Positions 26,974 to 33,863 of a stretch of 33,863 nucleotides of DNA are shown here, piece by piece. The position numbers and the translations under genes are program-made. The notes under the pieces are model-generated. The model was not told where the DNA came from. It made no database searches and saw only the letters and a list, made by a program, of their open reading frames with translations. This DNA comes from CAVRZY01 sp963725415. Lineage in GTDB: Bacteria > Acidobacteriota > Terriglobia > Bryobacterales > Bryobacteraceae. The stretch spans positions 1-33,863 of the forward strand of contig CAVRZY010000158.1 of assembly GCA_963725415.1 (NCBI GenBank). The letters are read 5' to 3'. The number at the start of each line of letters is the position of its first letter. The stretch's first letter is position 1.

Positions 26974-27108
26974 TAACGAATTGACCCCTCTACGGTGCGA
27001 ATCTCGACCTTCAAGACTGGGTTTCACCGCAGCGAGCCGCATGGCTGGTTTCCCTGGACCTCGTCCCGGCCATACGCCCAGCCTTTTCAAGGGCGGAGCA
27101 ATTCGTTA
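26974..27108. repeat. inverted-repeat-bounded segment upstream of the MNT gene
   Basis: TAACGAATTG (26974-26983) recurs inverted as CAATTCGTTA (27099-27108), enclosing about 115 bases without a credible gene. The whole 347-base gap between the FRG and MNT genes shows no other coding signal. It may be a small non-autonomous element or its scar. Confidence 0.45.
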
Positions 27109-27145
27109 GACTGGTGGAAGCAGAAGCTCCGCCAGGTAGGGCGCG

Positions 27146-27478
27146 ATGTATAGAGTCTTAATCGATGAGGCTGTTGTCAACGAGATCACGAGGCGGCTGG
27201 TGCAGGCGGCGGACCCGGAACGGATCATTCTGTTCGGCAGTCGGGCGCGGGGAGACCACCGGCTGGACAGCGATGTGGATTTTCTGATGGTGAAGTCCGG
27301 AGGGGGATCCGCGCGGGACTGCGAGGTCCGCGCCTACGCCGCACTGGGAGGCATGGCTGTCCCCGTAGACATCCTGTGCTACAGCCGCGAGGAGGTCGAG
27401 CGCTGGTCGAGCGCGCGCAACCACGTGGTCGCCAGGGCTCTGCGGGAGGGGCGCGTCATCTATGAGAAGTGCGGTTGA
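27146..27478 (+). CDS. MNT-type nucleotidyltransferase, MntA-like antitoxin
   Basis: This 110-residue minimal nucleotidyltransferase has the signature GS-X10-DxD in FGSRARGDHRLDSDVDFLM (Gly31, Ser32, Asp43, Asp45), preceded by a helix and RIILF. Family members pair with HEPN toxins; MntA neutralises HepT by adding AMP groups. The expected partner begins in the right place, overlapping this gene by 17 bases, but it is cut off after about 27 codons by an atpD fragment. The antitoxin is therefore an orphan here. Confidence 0.87.
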   Translation: MYRVLIDEAVVNEITRRLVQAADPERIILFGSRARGDHRLDSDVDFLMVKSGGGSARDCEVRAYAALGGMAVPVDILCYSREEVERWSSARNHVVARALREGRVIYEKCG

Positions 27479-27542
27479 ACGAGCCCGGGGCCTGGTGCAC
27501 AAGTCGGACCACGACTTCGCAATCGCCAGGCTGGGCCTCCAT
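27462..27542 (+). pseudogene. HEPN (HepT-like) toxin N-terminal fragment, truncated
   Basis: The frame starts ATG at 27462, overlapping the MNT gene, and reads MRSAVERARGLVHKSDHDFA followed by IARLGLHTG. This resembles the first helix of HEPN-domain proteins, which normally run to roughly 110-140 residues. At 27539-27542 the sequence passes directly into the atpD 3' end. Frame continuation beyond the junction is meaningless, so the toxin, including its RxxxxH catalytic motif, is lost. The HEPN identification rests on this short stretch plus its position after MNT. Confidence 0.65.
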
Positions 27543-27663
27543 ACGGGGGTTCAAGCAGATCGTGGAGGGCAAGCACGACTCGATCCCCGAGCAGGCGTTC
27601 TACATGAAGGGGACCATCGAAGAGGTTCTCGAGCACGCCGAGCAGTTGAAGGCGCTGGGCTGA
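27539..27663 (+). pseudogene. atpD 3'-end fragment (copy 2)
   Basis: The fragment encodes the last 41 or so residues of beta (IRGFKQIVEGKHDSIPEQAF ... HAEQLKALG). It differs from copy 1 by a single residue (Glu to Gln) within the aligned tail and has the same spacing to the next atpC. It aligns with 24945-25069 without gaps. A chimeric frame from a GTG at 27469 runs into it, but no functional product is expected. Confidence 0.9.
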
Positions 27664-27667
27664 GGCC

Positions 27668-27931
27668 ATGGCGGAGACGTTCCTACTGGAAGTGGCGACT
27701 CCCGAGAGCCTGCTGGCCCGCGACCAGGTCAGCGAGGCCCAGATCCCGGCCCGCAACGACTACGTGGGCATCCTGCCGGGCCACGCCGCGCTGCTGGCGG
27801 GGCTGGGCGAGGGCAGATTGAGCTACACGGTCGAGGGCCGCCGCCGCTCGCTCGCCGTCCGCGGCGGCTGGCTGGAGGTCTCCGGGGACCACGTGCGGAT
27901 GCTGGCGGATGAGGCGGAGAGGGAAGGGTGA
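27668..27931 (+). CDS. atpC: ATP synthase epsilon subunit, short form (copy 2)
   Basis: This intact 87-residue frame is identical in length to copy 1, with 14 amino-acid differences by my count (D3E, V17A, G31D, E45G, A55V, T63A, Q65R, N73G, Q75H, V78M, N81D, G82E, G84E, K85R). The core block IPARN-YVGILPGHAALLA is kept. It starts four bases after the atpD fragment stop, as in the parent. Expression is uncertain because the operon promoter lies far upstream and the MNT gene precedes it. Confidence 0.88.
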   Translation: MAETFLLEVATPESLLARDQVSEAQIPARNDYVGILPGHAALLAGLGEGRLSYTVEGRRRSLAVRGGWLEVSGDHVRMLADEAEREG

Positions 27932-27957
27932 GGGGGCGGCTTGGCACCTTTGCCCCC
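27932..27957 (+). terminator. GC hairpin after atpC copy 2
   Basis: GGGGGC (27932-27937) can pair with GCCCCC (27952-27957) just after the stop. No T-tract follows. It differs in sequence from the hairpin conserved after copies 1 and 3. Confidence 0.3.
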
Positions 27958-28002
27958 CAACTTGCAGCGCTACGGTAGGATGAGGGTGGAGAGATCGGCG
28001 CC

Positions 28003-28281
28003 GTGCATAACAGCTCACTTCGGAAGGCAGGGGCCCTCGATCCCCAGGTGAGGGCTGCGCTTGAGGGGTTGCTTGGCCTGACTCTTCAGGGTGACGAGTC
28101 GGTTAGCGTGCGCATTTATAAATCCAAGCCTGCCCCGACCGCCGAGGCGCGCCAGGCCGCGTACCGTGAGCTCCTCGACCGGGCAAGCAGAATTGCGGAA
28201 AAGGTCGAGGAAGTGCCGGAAGCCGAGATCGAGTCAGCTATTGACGAGGCGACCAATTTCGTGCGTCACACCCCCGAATGA
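28003..28281 (+). CDS. putative antitoxin of a PIN-toxin pair
   Basis: This 92-residue acidic protein begins at a GTG (28003) with GGAGAG nine bases upstream. Its stop overlaps the PIN gene start (ATGA), the arrangement typical of type II toxin-antitoxin pairs with the antitoxin first. The middle (SVRIYKSKPAPTAEARQAAY) and an acidic helix (EKVEEVPEAEIESAIDEATN) suggest a small structured domain plus a toxin-binding tail. I do not recognise a DNA-binding family. The function is inferred only from position. Confidence 0.65.
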   Translation: MHNSSLRKAGALDPQVRAALEGLLGLTLQGDESVSVRIYKSKPAPTAEARQAAYRELLDRASRIAEKVEEVPEAEIESAIDEATNFVRHTPE

Positions 28282-28754
28282 GGATCGTACTGGATACTGC
28301 GGTCCTCGTCCGGGCCACCGCGAAGGCATCTGGGCCCACGAGGTTGCTGTTGGAGCAAATCGCTGGCGGCGGCCACCAACTGATCCTCTCGCCGTTCCTG
28401 CTTGAAGAAACCGAGAGGGTGCTGAACTATCCGCGTATCCAAGGTCTCTATCGCTTGAGTCCTGCGGAAGTCCAGAAGCATATCGATTGCCTACAGGCAG
28501 CCGCTGAGATCGTAGAGCCAGTGGTTGCGCGACCGATTGTGAAGGATCCGCACGACGATCCCGTTCTCTTTACTGCGGTGGCGGGCGGCGCCGACGTGCT
28601 CTGTACGCTTGACCGCGATTTCTATGATCCGGCTGTGCTTGACTTCTGCCGCGCGCTCGGTATCGCCGTGATGAACGATGCCGACCTCCTGCAACTGCTA
28701 CGCTGGTCCGGAAGCCGGCTGCGCGCCGGCTTCGATCCGCAGACCCAGCTCTGA
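28278..28754 (+). CDS. PIN-domain ribonuclease, putative toxin
   Basis: This 158-residue protein matches the PIN-domain toxin-component family of the COG1569 kind: MRIVLDTAVLVRA (Asp6), SPFLLEETERVLNYPRI (Glu43/44), KDPHDDPVLFTAVAGGADVL (Asp94) and CTLDRDF (Asp112/114). These are the four acidic positions expected to bind metal for RNA cleavage. The gene is coupled to the preceding small gene by an ATGA overlap. It sits between atpC copy 2 and the atpD fragment of copy 3. Confidence 0.85.
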   Translation: MRIVLDTAVLVRATAKASGPTRLLLEQIAGGGHQLILSPFLLEETERVLNYPRIQGLYRLSPAEVQKHIDCLQAAAEIVEPVVARPIVKDPHDDPVLFTAVAGGADVLCTLDRDFYDPAVLDFCRALGIAVMNDADLLQLLRWSGSRLRAGFDPQTQL

Positions 28755-28811
28755 CCTAGCTTCTGTGCTTGTCGCTGTGCGGAATGGTCGGTCGCCCTAC
28801 GGCAACGCCTC

Positions 28812-29159
28812 CTGGGCTGGGAGCACTACAGCATGCGCCGGGATGTCAAGGCGATTCTTCACAGGTGCAAGGACCTGCGAGATATCATCGCCATCCTGGG
28901 CATCGACGAACTCTCGGACGAGGACAAGCTCATCGTGGCTCGGGCGCGCAAGATCGAGCGCTTCCTGTCGCGGCCTTTCCACGTGGCCGAACAGTTCACC
29001 GGCCACGCGGGGAAGTACGTCAAGCTGGCCGACACCATCCGGGGGTTCAAGGAGATCGTGGAAGGCAAGCACGACGAGATTCCCGAGCAGGCTCTTTACA
29101 TGAAGGGGGCCATCGAAGAGGTTCTCGAGCACGCCGAGCAGTTGAAGGCGCTGGGCTGA
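28812..29159 (+). pseudogene. atpD 3'-end fragment (copy 3)
   Basis: The fragment encodes about the last 113 residues of beta, aligning gap-free with 24722-25069. Its first 20 residues (EHYSMRRDVKAILHRCKDLR) differ from copy 1 at about half the positions. The remaining 93 differ at only four (Q to R in FLSRPF, S to E, F to L, T to A). The fragment is thus a mosaic. An in-frame ATG at 28833 could start a 108-residue product of no known use. Confidence 0.9.
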
Positions 29160-29163
29160 GGCC

Positions 29164-29427
29164 ATGGCGAAGACGTTCCTGCTGGAACTGGCGACTACAG
29201 AGAGCCTGCTGGTCCGCGATCAGGTCAGAGAGGCCCAGATCCCGGCCCGCAACGGCTACGTGCGCATCCTGCCGGGCCACGCCGCGCTGCTGGCCGAGCT
29301 GGGCGAAGGCCGATTGAGCTACACGGCGGAAGGCTGCCGCCGGTCCCTGACGGTCCAGGGCGGCTGGCTGGAAGTGGCCGGCGACCACGTCCGCGTGCTG
29401 GCGAACGGGGCGGGGAAGGAAGGGTGA
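29164..29427 (+). CDS. atpC: ATP synthase epsilon subunit, short form (copy 3)
   Basis: This intact 87-residue frame has nine differences from copy 1 by my count (D3K, V9L, P12T, S22R, G34R, R58C, S72A, N73G, Q75H). Its C-terminus ANGAGKEG and the following hairpin are the same as copy 1, with homology continuing to about 29447. G34R and R58C fall in otherwise conserved stretches and hint at relaxed selection. Confidence 0.88.
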   Translation: MAKTFLLELATTESLLVRDQVREAQIPARNGYVRILPGHAALLAELGEGRLSYTAEGCRRSLTVQGGWLEVAGDHVRVLANGAGKEG

Positions 29428-29443
29428 GGGGCGTCTTCGCCCC
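29428..29443 (+). terminator. GC hairpin after atpC copy 3
   Basis: GGGGCG, loop TCTT, CGCCCC matches the hairpin after copy 1 except for one loop base. There is no T-tract. Confidence 0.3.
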
Positions 29444-29639
29444 GCCGGCTTACCAGCGCTGTGCCTCTCGCAAACCCCGCATGCGACAGAATCTGCACCG
29501 GCGGAAACTGATCGCGGCTCGAAGGCACGCGGCAAGTCGGCTGTGAGACTGCGGCGGCCTGGTTTTGCTACGCCTCTTGCACCCCAGATCTGCCGCTGGT
29601 GAGCGCACGGCGGCTCGATCCTCAAACAGGCGCAAGTCG

Positions 29640-29971
29640 AGACGCACTTGTCCCCGCGAGTGGCCGGGATGGAGGCTTACGAAATTCAGGCTGCGTGCCG
29701 GTCGTGGGCCAGTACCAGGAATACGTATAGGATCTGGAAACGGATCGCCGGCACAGTGAAGAAATCGACGGACACCACGGTCTTGACGTGATTCTCGAGG
29801 AGGTTTGCGCGGCCGCCTCTTCGCCGAGCGCTGGAGCACGCCGATCTGGTGGCGAAGGGCCAAGTTTTCCAGTTGCAGTGCGGTTCGGGATTTGAGCAGT
29901 GACGAAAGAGCGGCAGCCAACACCGGCAGCACTCTGAACATCGAACGAAGGAATTGGCGAAGGATGCGCAA
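29640..29971 (-). pseudogene. decayed rve-type (IS3/IS481-like) transposase remnant
   Basis: Pieces typical of integrase-core transposases appear in more than one minus-strand frame. First comes SLLKSRTALQLENLALRHQ followed by IGVLQRSAKRRP (upstream of about 29810). Then, after an apparent deletion, ENHVKTVVSVDFFTVPAIRF and QILYVFLVLAHDR (about 29697-29795), followed by a degraded LNFVSLHPG block. The DDE catalytic core is incomplete. The sequence on either side (29444-29640 and 29972-30077) shows no gene. The remnant lies at the right end of the duplicated region. Confidence 0.7.
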
Positions 29972-30077
29972 CCCCCATCTTCTCAGATGGTTCGGGGTTT
30001 ACGAGAGGCACAGTATGGTAATTGCCGGGCAGCCCGGAACCGGGTCGTCGCGAGCGGAGCTGACCGAAACCGGTGGC

Positions 30078-30931
30078 CTATTTCACCGTTGAGTCGACGG
30101 CCTTGTGCGTTTTTTCATACAGCCTTAACCGGCCGGCCTTGTCTCCCTTGGCTACGTCCCAGGCGATTTTGGCAACCTCGTCCACCTGCTCGCGCGGCAC
30201 CACGACCACCCCGTCTCCATCGGCCACGACGAAATCGCCGGGCCGCACCAGCACGCCGCCCACGACGACCGGCAGGTTGATGCTGCCCGCTTCGATGCGG
30301 CCGGGCCGCGTGCCGCCACCCTGGTACTTCGCATAAACCGGTATTTTCTCGACGATCAGCTCGTCCGTATCACGGCAGGTGCCATTGGTGACCACTCCTG
30401 TCATGCCGCGCGAGTACCAGTTCAGCGTGTTGCTCGACCCACGAAACCCGTGTTTTCGATACTCTGCGCATCAATCACCAGCGCATGGCCCGGCTTGATG
30501 ATCGGCACGAAAGCCTCCGGTGCGTACGTACTATACCAGTGGCCGTGCCATTTATTAAACTCGTCGTACGGCATCTTGCCGGCCGCCGGCTTGTTGGAGG
30601 GGACGAACTGATACGTGATCGCCACCCCATAGAAGCGGTGCGCCACCTTGTCGCTATTGTCGCGCCACAGTGGCCGGATGGTCTTGTCCATGAGACCGCG
30701 GTCCTGTAGACCGACGGCCTGCATGGCATCAAGTACGTCCGACACCCGCAGGCCCTCGTATTTTTTCACTAGCGGCATGGGGTCTTCGCTGGTCAGTTCC
30801 GTATGGGGGTAGAGCAAGGTGGCGCCCTTCCGGAGTTGGTCCGGCGTCAACTTCGGAGGCCGGTCCTGCGCGAGCGCCATTCCACCGCACCACAGGGTCG
30901 CCAGCAAGGGAAAAAGAATTGTTCGTTTCAC
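30078..30931 (-). CDS. secreted RraA/HMG-aldolase-fold protein (frameshifted near 30435)
   Basis: The GTG start at 30931 has AAGGAG six bases upstream. The product begins with a signal peptide (KRTILFPLLATLWCGGMALA). The first frame covers YEGLRVSDVLDAMQAVGLQD ... PGHALVIDAQSIENTGFVG. The second, from about 30435, continues SSNTLNWYSRGMTGVVTNGT and CRDTDELI, with VYAKYQGGGTRPGRIEAGSI, VRPGDFVVADGDGVVVVP and a normal C-terminus. One missing base in a G run (GTGGGTCG) explains the break. The GxxTNG-RD region is the RraA/aldolase active-site block. Most relatives are cytoplasmic; a signal peptide and a TonB-receptor neighbour are unusual. Substrate unknown. Confidence 0.78.
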
Positions 30932-30967
30932 TCGAAGCTCCTTACCTTAAGATTCAAAATCCGGCTG

Positions 30968-33863
30968 TTACCACAGCAGTTTGGCGGCAATCTGGATGGT
31001 TCGGCCGGAACCCGCGCCGAGAATGCGTCCGAAGCTGCCCGACGTGACGCTCGTCTGCGGGTCGCTGAAATTCACCTGGTTGAAAGCGTTGAAGAACTCG
31101 CCGCGGAGCTGGAATCTCAGTGGCTCGCGCAGCCTGAAGTCTCTCACAAGATTGACGTTGGAATTTACGCTGGCGGGACCACTGAGGGTATTCCGGCCCA
31201 CATTTCCATAAACTCCGCGCGGCACGGCGTTCACCGGGACGAACGCGGCCGTGTTGAAGAAGTGCTGGATGAAGTCATCCCGGCTGCTGTGTTGCACCCG
31301 GATGGTATCCAGCGTGGCTCCCAGCGCCAGTTGCGCCGGCTGCAGGCTGGGTTGCCCCGTCCCGTCCAGCGCCACGTCCGTGCCCTCGTTGAAATTCAGC
31401 GGCGTACCGCTGTGCATGGTATGCATCGCGGCCAGCGTCCAGCCCCGCAGCAGGTAGGAAGCCAGCCGATTGCCAAACCGGGCCTCCGGGATCCACATCC
31501 AAGAAATGGTGACCACATGGCGCTGGTCAAAGTTGCCGCGGCCGCGCAGCCTCGTCAGGTCGAGCGGGTTTGACACTCCCGGCGTATTGCCCGGCGTCAC
31601 CGACGTCAGCGTATCGAGGTTCTTCGACAGCCCGTACGAACCCATGACTGAGAAACCGCTGCTGAAGCGCTTGTTGACCGTCGCGTGGAAGGCGTGGTAC
31701 CAGCTCCGGTAATCGTTGCCCAGCATGCGGCAGAGAGGCGTGAGGATGCCGATTGTCTGTGTGAACAAGACGCGGTCGTTCACGTTTTGGGCCGAAGGCG
31801 CCGCGCCCGTCAGGGGATCGGTCTTGTACACGGCCGGATCCCAGTGGCGATGTCCCTCGTGCTTGATGCCCATCTTGCCCACATAGCTCGCCTCCACCAT
31901 CAGGTCCCGCCGGAGTTGCCGTTGCAGAGTGAGATTCCACGATGGGATATACGGCGTCCGTAGGTTCACCTCGCGGGATACCAGGTTGCCAGGCAGCGGG
32001 AACAGCCCACAGGTAATCCCGGGAAAACTGCTGGACGGCACGCAGCCGAACCGGCCGGGCAGCGGGATATACGACGGCGGCGGAATGCGGTTCACGGACT
32101 TATAGGGATCGTCGATGAGCCCGTTGTAAGTGGCGTCCGTGCCCGACCAGGGGGCTTCCGCCTGGTGCACCGAATTAGCGCTGATCTGCTCGTAAAACAG
32201 GCCGGCGCCGCCGCGCACGCTGGTTTTGCCATTGCCGAACACGTCCCAGGCAAAGCCGAACCGGGGCGCCAGGTTGTTCAGATCGTTTTCCACGGTCTTG
32301 TCGGGAATTCCGGGGTCGCCGGGGAACAGGATGCCCGGCGGGCTGTCCGGCTTTACCGTAGACTGCGCTCCCAGCTTCATCGAAATGTAACGGCCGAAGC
32401 GCTGGCGCCACGGGAAGAACGGCTCGTAGCGGACCCCGTAGTTGAGCGTCAGGCGGGGGTGGACTTTGAACTCGTCCTGCACGAACCACTGGTGCTTCCA
32501 GGCGATCGGAGCGCTGTCGCCCAGGCCGAACTTGGTGTTCAGCGAGTCGTACGTACCCAGCAGAAAGTCCGCCGTGGGGTCGCCCGTACGCGTCCCGCTG
32601 AAGGTAGCGCTGCGGCTGCTGTCCCCTCCTAGATAGAAGCGGATGTACAGCATCTCGTAACCCCACTTGAAGTTGTGCCGGCCGGAAATCTTGGTCATCG
32701 TGTTGCGCACTTGGGCAGCGCCGTATTTCTGCTTGGCAGGCGCGGGGAAGCTGAGCGAGAAGCGCCCGGTCACGCTAACACTCGGACCTTCTCCCTGGGG
32801 CCCCTGGTCGAGGTTGATCCCCACGCTGCGCGGCGGGATGCGGATGTCCGTTCCCGAGGCGGAATACGCACCCAGGAAGGAAACCACGCTCTCACTCACA
32901 AACGAAGAGCTGAAAGTGTATGTGCTATTAAGGCTGCCGTTGTAAACCTCGACGTGCCGGCTGCCATCGGCGTATCCGCTGAAGCTGCCGGGTAATAGCA
33001 CTCCGTCGTAGTGGTCGCGGAAAAAATGGCCGTAGAGGTTGTGCTTGGCGCTTTGCAGAACATCAATCCGCGTCAGGAAACTATAGTTGTTGCTCGGGTT
33101 CGGCCGCAGGGCCACCACCACCCCGCTCGCCGAGTGCGGTACATACTTGTCCAGCAGGGTCTTCGCGACGGGGCTGATGCAGCCGGGGCTGATGATGTTG
33201 CCCGCCATGCACGGCCGCCCGGTTGAGTCCAGTATCGGCTGGCCGGTGAGCGGATCCGTAGGGTTCCGCAACGCGGTTCTGACGGCGGTAAAGTCGCCAT
33301 TGCGTTGGGCGTCCGTAGGCACCAGAGACTGGCTCGAACCCGCTTGCGGACGGTCCCAAAGCCGCTGGTAGCTGCCGAAAGCAAACAGCCGCTGTTTCCA
33401 GATCGGCCCGCCCGCGGCGAAGCCCGCCTGGTTCTGCTTGTTGACAGGACGGGACGGCTGGAAGAAGCTGCGCGCGTTCAGCTTTTCGTTGCGCAGAAAC
33501 TCCCAGGCCGTGCCGTGGTACTGGTTGGTGCCCGCTTTTGATACCACGCTCACCTGAGCGCTCGCGTTGTTGCCGTATTCCGCGCTGAAGTTGTGGGTGT
33601 GGATGCGGATCTCCTGAACGGCGTCCGGAGGCGGGTAGTTCAGCCCGGTGCTCTGCGCGAAGCTGGTGAAGTTGGCTCCGTTGAACGTGAAATTGTTGTC
33701 GACGGACCGGCCGCCGTGCACTATCATAGTCGGACCGCTGCGCGAGTCGGACAGCTCTTGTGGCGCGGTGACGTACGCCACGCCTGGCAGCAGGTTGGCC
33801 AGTGCGACCACGTTGCGGCCTTGCAGCGGCATGTCCACGATGCGGCGGTCGTCCACCAGCCCC
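30968..33863 (-). CDS. TonB-dependent outer-membrane receptor (Oar-like), partial at the N-terminus
   Basis: The frame is open to the right window edge, so the signal peptide and any N-terminal carboxypeptidase-regulatory-like domain are missing. It begins in the plug region (DMPLQGRNVVALANLLPGVA; VHGGRSVDNNFTFNGAN; PDAVQEIRIHTHNFSAEYGN; GTNQYHGTAWEFLRNEKLNA) and continues through a long beta-barrel to a C-terminal RTIQIAAKLLW, ending in an aromatic residue as outer-membrane barrels do. The pattern is that of the very large Acidobacteria/Myxococcus Oar-type receptors. The RraA-like gene follows 36 bases downstream, suggesting one transcript. The ligand is unknown. Confidence 0.93.
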   Translation of the reverse strand, partial: GLVDDRRIVDMPLQGRNVVALANLLPGVAYVTAPQELSDSRSGPTMIVHGGRSVDNNFTFNGANFTSFAQSTGLNYPPPDAVQEIRIHTHNFSAEYGNNASAQVSVVSKAGTNQYHGTAWEFLRNEKLNARSFFQPSRPVNKQNQAGFAAGGPIWKQRLFAFGSYQRLWDRPQAGSSQSLVPTDAQRNGDFTAVRTALRNPTDPLTGQPILDSTGRPCMAGNIISPGCISPVAKTLLDKYVPHSASGVVVALRPNPSNNYSFLTRIDVLQSAKHNLYGHFFRDHYDGVLLPGSFSGYADGSRHVEVYNGSLNSTYTFSSSFVSESVVSFLGAYSASGTDIRIPPRSVGINLDQGPQGEGPSVSVTGRFSLSFPAPAKQKYGAAQVRNTMTKISGRHNFKWGYEMLYIRFYLGGDSSRSATFSGTRTGDPTADFLLGTYDSLNTKFGLGDSAPIAWKHQWFVQDEFKVHPRLTLNYGVRYEPFFPWRQRFGRYISMKLGAQSTVKPDSPPGILFPGDPGIPDKTVENDLNNLAPRFGFAWDVFGNGKTSVRGGAGLFYEQISANSVHQAEAPWSGTDATYNGLIDDPYKSVNRIPPPSYIPLPGRFGCVPSSSFPGITCGLFPLPGNLVSREVNLRTPYIPSWNLTLQRQLRRDLMVEASYVGKMGIKHEGHRHWDPAVYKTDPLTGAAPSAQNVNDRVLFTQTIGILTPLCRMLGNDYRSWYHAFHATVNKRFSSGFSVMGSYGLSKNLDTLTSVTPGNTPGVSNPLDLTRLRGRGNFDQRHVVTISWMWIPEARFGNRLASYLLRGWTLAAMHTMHSGTPLNFNEGTDVALDGTGQPSLQPAQLALGATLDTIRVQHSSRDDFIQHFFNTAAFVPVNAVPRGVYGNVGRNTLSGPASVNSNVNLVRDFRLREPLRFQLRGEFFNAFNQVNFSDPQTSVTSGSFGRILGAGSGRTIQIAAKLLW

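Noticed and set aside
26725..27090. Minus-strand frame of 121 codons overlapping the FRG gene end and the spacer
   Set aside because: No recognisable domain, it overlaps a real gene, and its composition looks like random GC-rich sequence with many Arg, Ser and Cys. A short gene cannot be fully excluded.
27469..27663. Chimeric 64-codon frame joining the MNT gene end to the atpD tail
   Set aside because: It starts out of frame inside the MNT/HEPN overlap and would be a chance fusion. It is described as an atpD fragment instead.
25338..30077. Complete integrative element with its own integrase
   Set aside because: No tyrosine or serine recombinase frame was found in this stretch. Only a decayed transposase is present.

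Overview
The window looks like a GC-rich chromosome segment from a member of the Acidobacteriota, probably the Bryobacterales/Solibacter group. This is inferred from an Oar-type TonB-dependent receptor, multidomain Ser/Thr kinases fused to TPR or FGE-like domains, a PilMNOP/PilB/PilC cluster with an embedded lolA, a KduD-type dehydrogenase, and small hairpin-rich repeats between and inside genes. No rRNA gene or complete tRNA was found to confirm it.

Layout. Positions 1-19403 are almost entirely on the minus strand. Read in the direction of transcription they hold: a zinc alcohol dehydrogenase and kduD; two large receptor-like Ser/Thr kinases, both broken in the kinase N-lobe; lolA; a type IV pilus/type II secretion assembly run (inner-membrane platform pilC/gspF, ATPase pilB/gspE, pilM, pilN, pilO, a PilP/GspC-like protein, a pseudopilin-like protein); a DmpA-family peptidase; and an ABC exporter (ATPase, then a permease running off the left edge). 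Three kinds of small palindromic repeat sit between or inside these genes. One has inserted into a kinase gene and shifts its frame. Another supplies the stop codon of the peptidase gene.

From 19517 to 25337 the plus strand carries an F-type ATP synthase cluster (two b-type subunits, delta, alpha, gamma, beta, epsilon) without subunits a and c. The epsilon subunit is short, with only the N-terminal beta domain.

From 25338 to about 30000 is the most unusual part. The 3' end of atpD plus all of atpC occurs twice more (27539-27931 and 28812-29427). Between the three copies lie toxin-antitoxin or defence-type genes: an FRG-domain protein, an MNT nucleotidyltransferase antitoxin whose HEPN toxin partner is cut off exactly where an atpD tail begins, and an antitoxin/PIN-toxin pair. 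Each extra copy keeps an intact 87-residue epsilon reading frame. A tRNA 3'-half-like sequence, structured tandem repeats upstream of the FRG gene and a decayed transposase add to the picture of a recurrent insertion site at atpD-atpC. No integrase is visible.

The right end (30078-33863, minus strand) has a partial TonB-dependent receptor followed by a secreted RraA-like protein, which is frameshifted as sequenced.

Caution: four conserved genes (kinase 2, atpH, atpG, the rraA-like gene) each carry a single-base frameshift. At least some are likely sequence or assembly errors.
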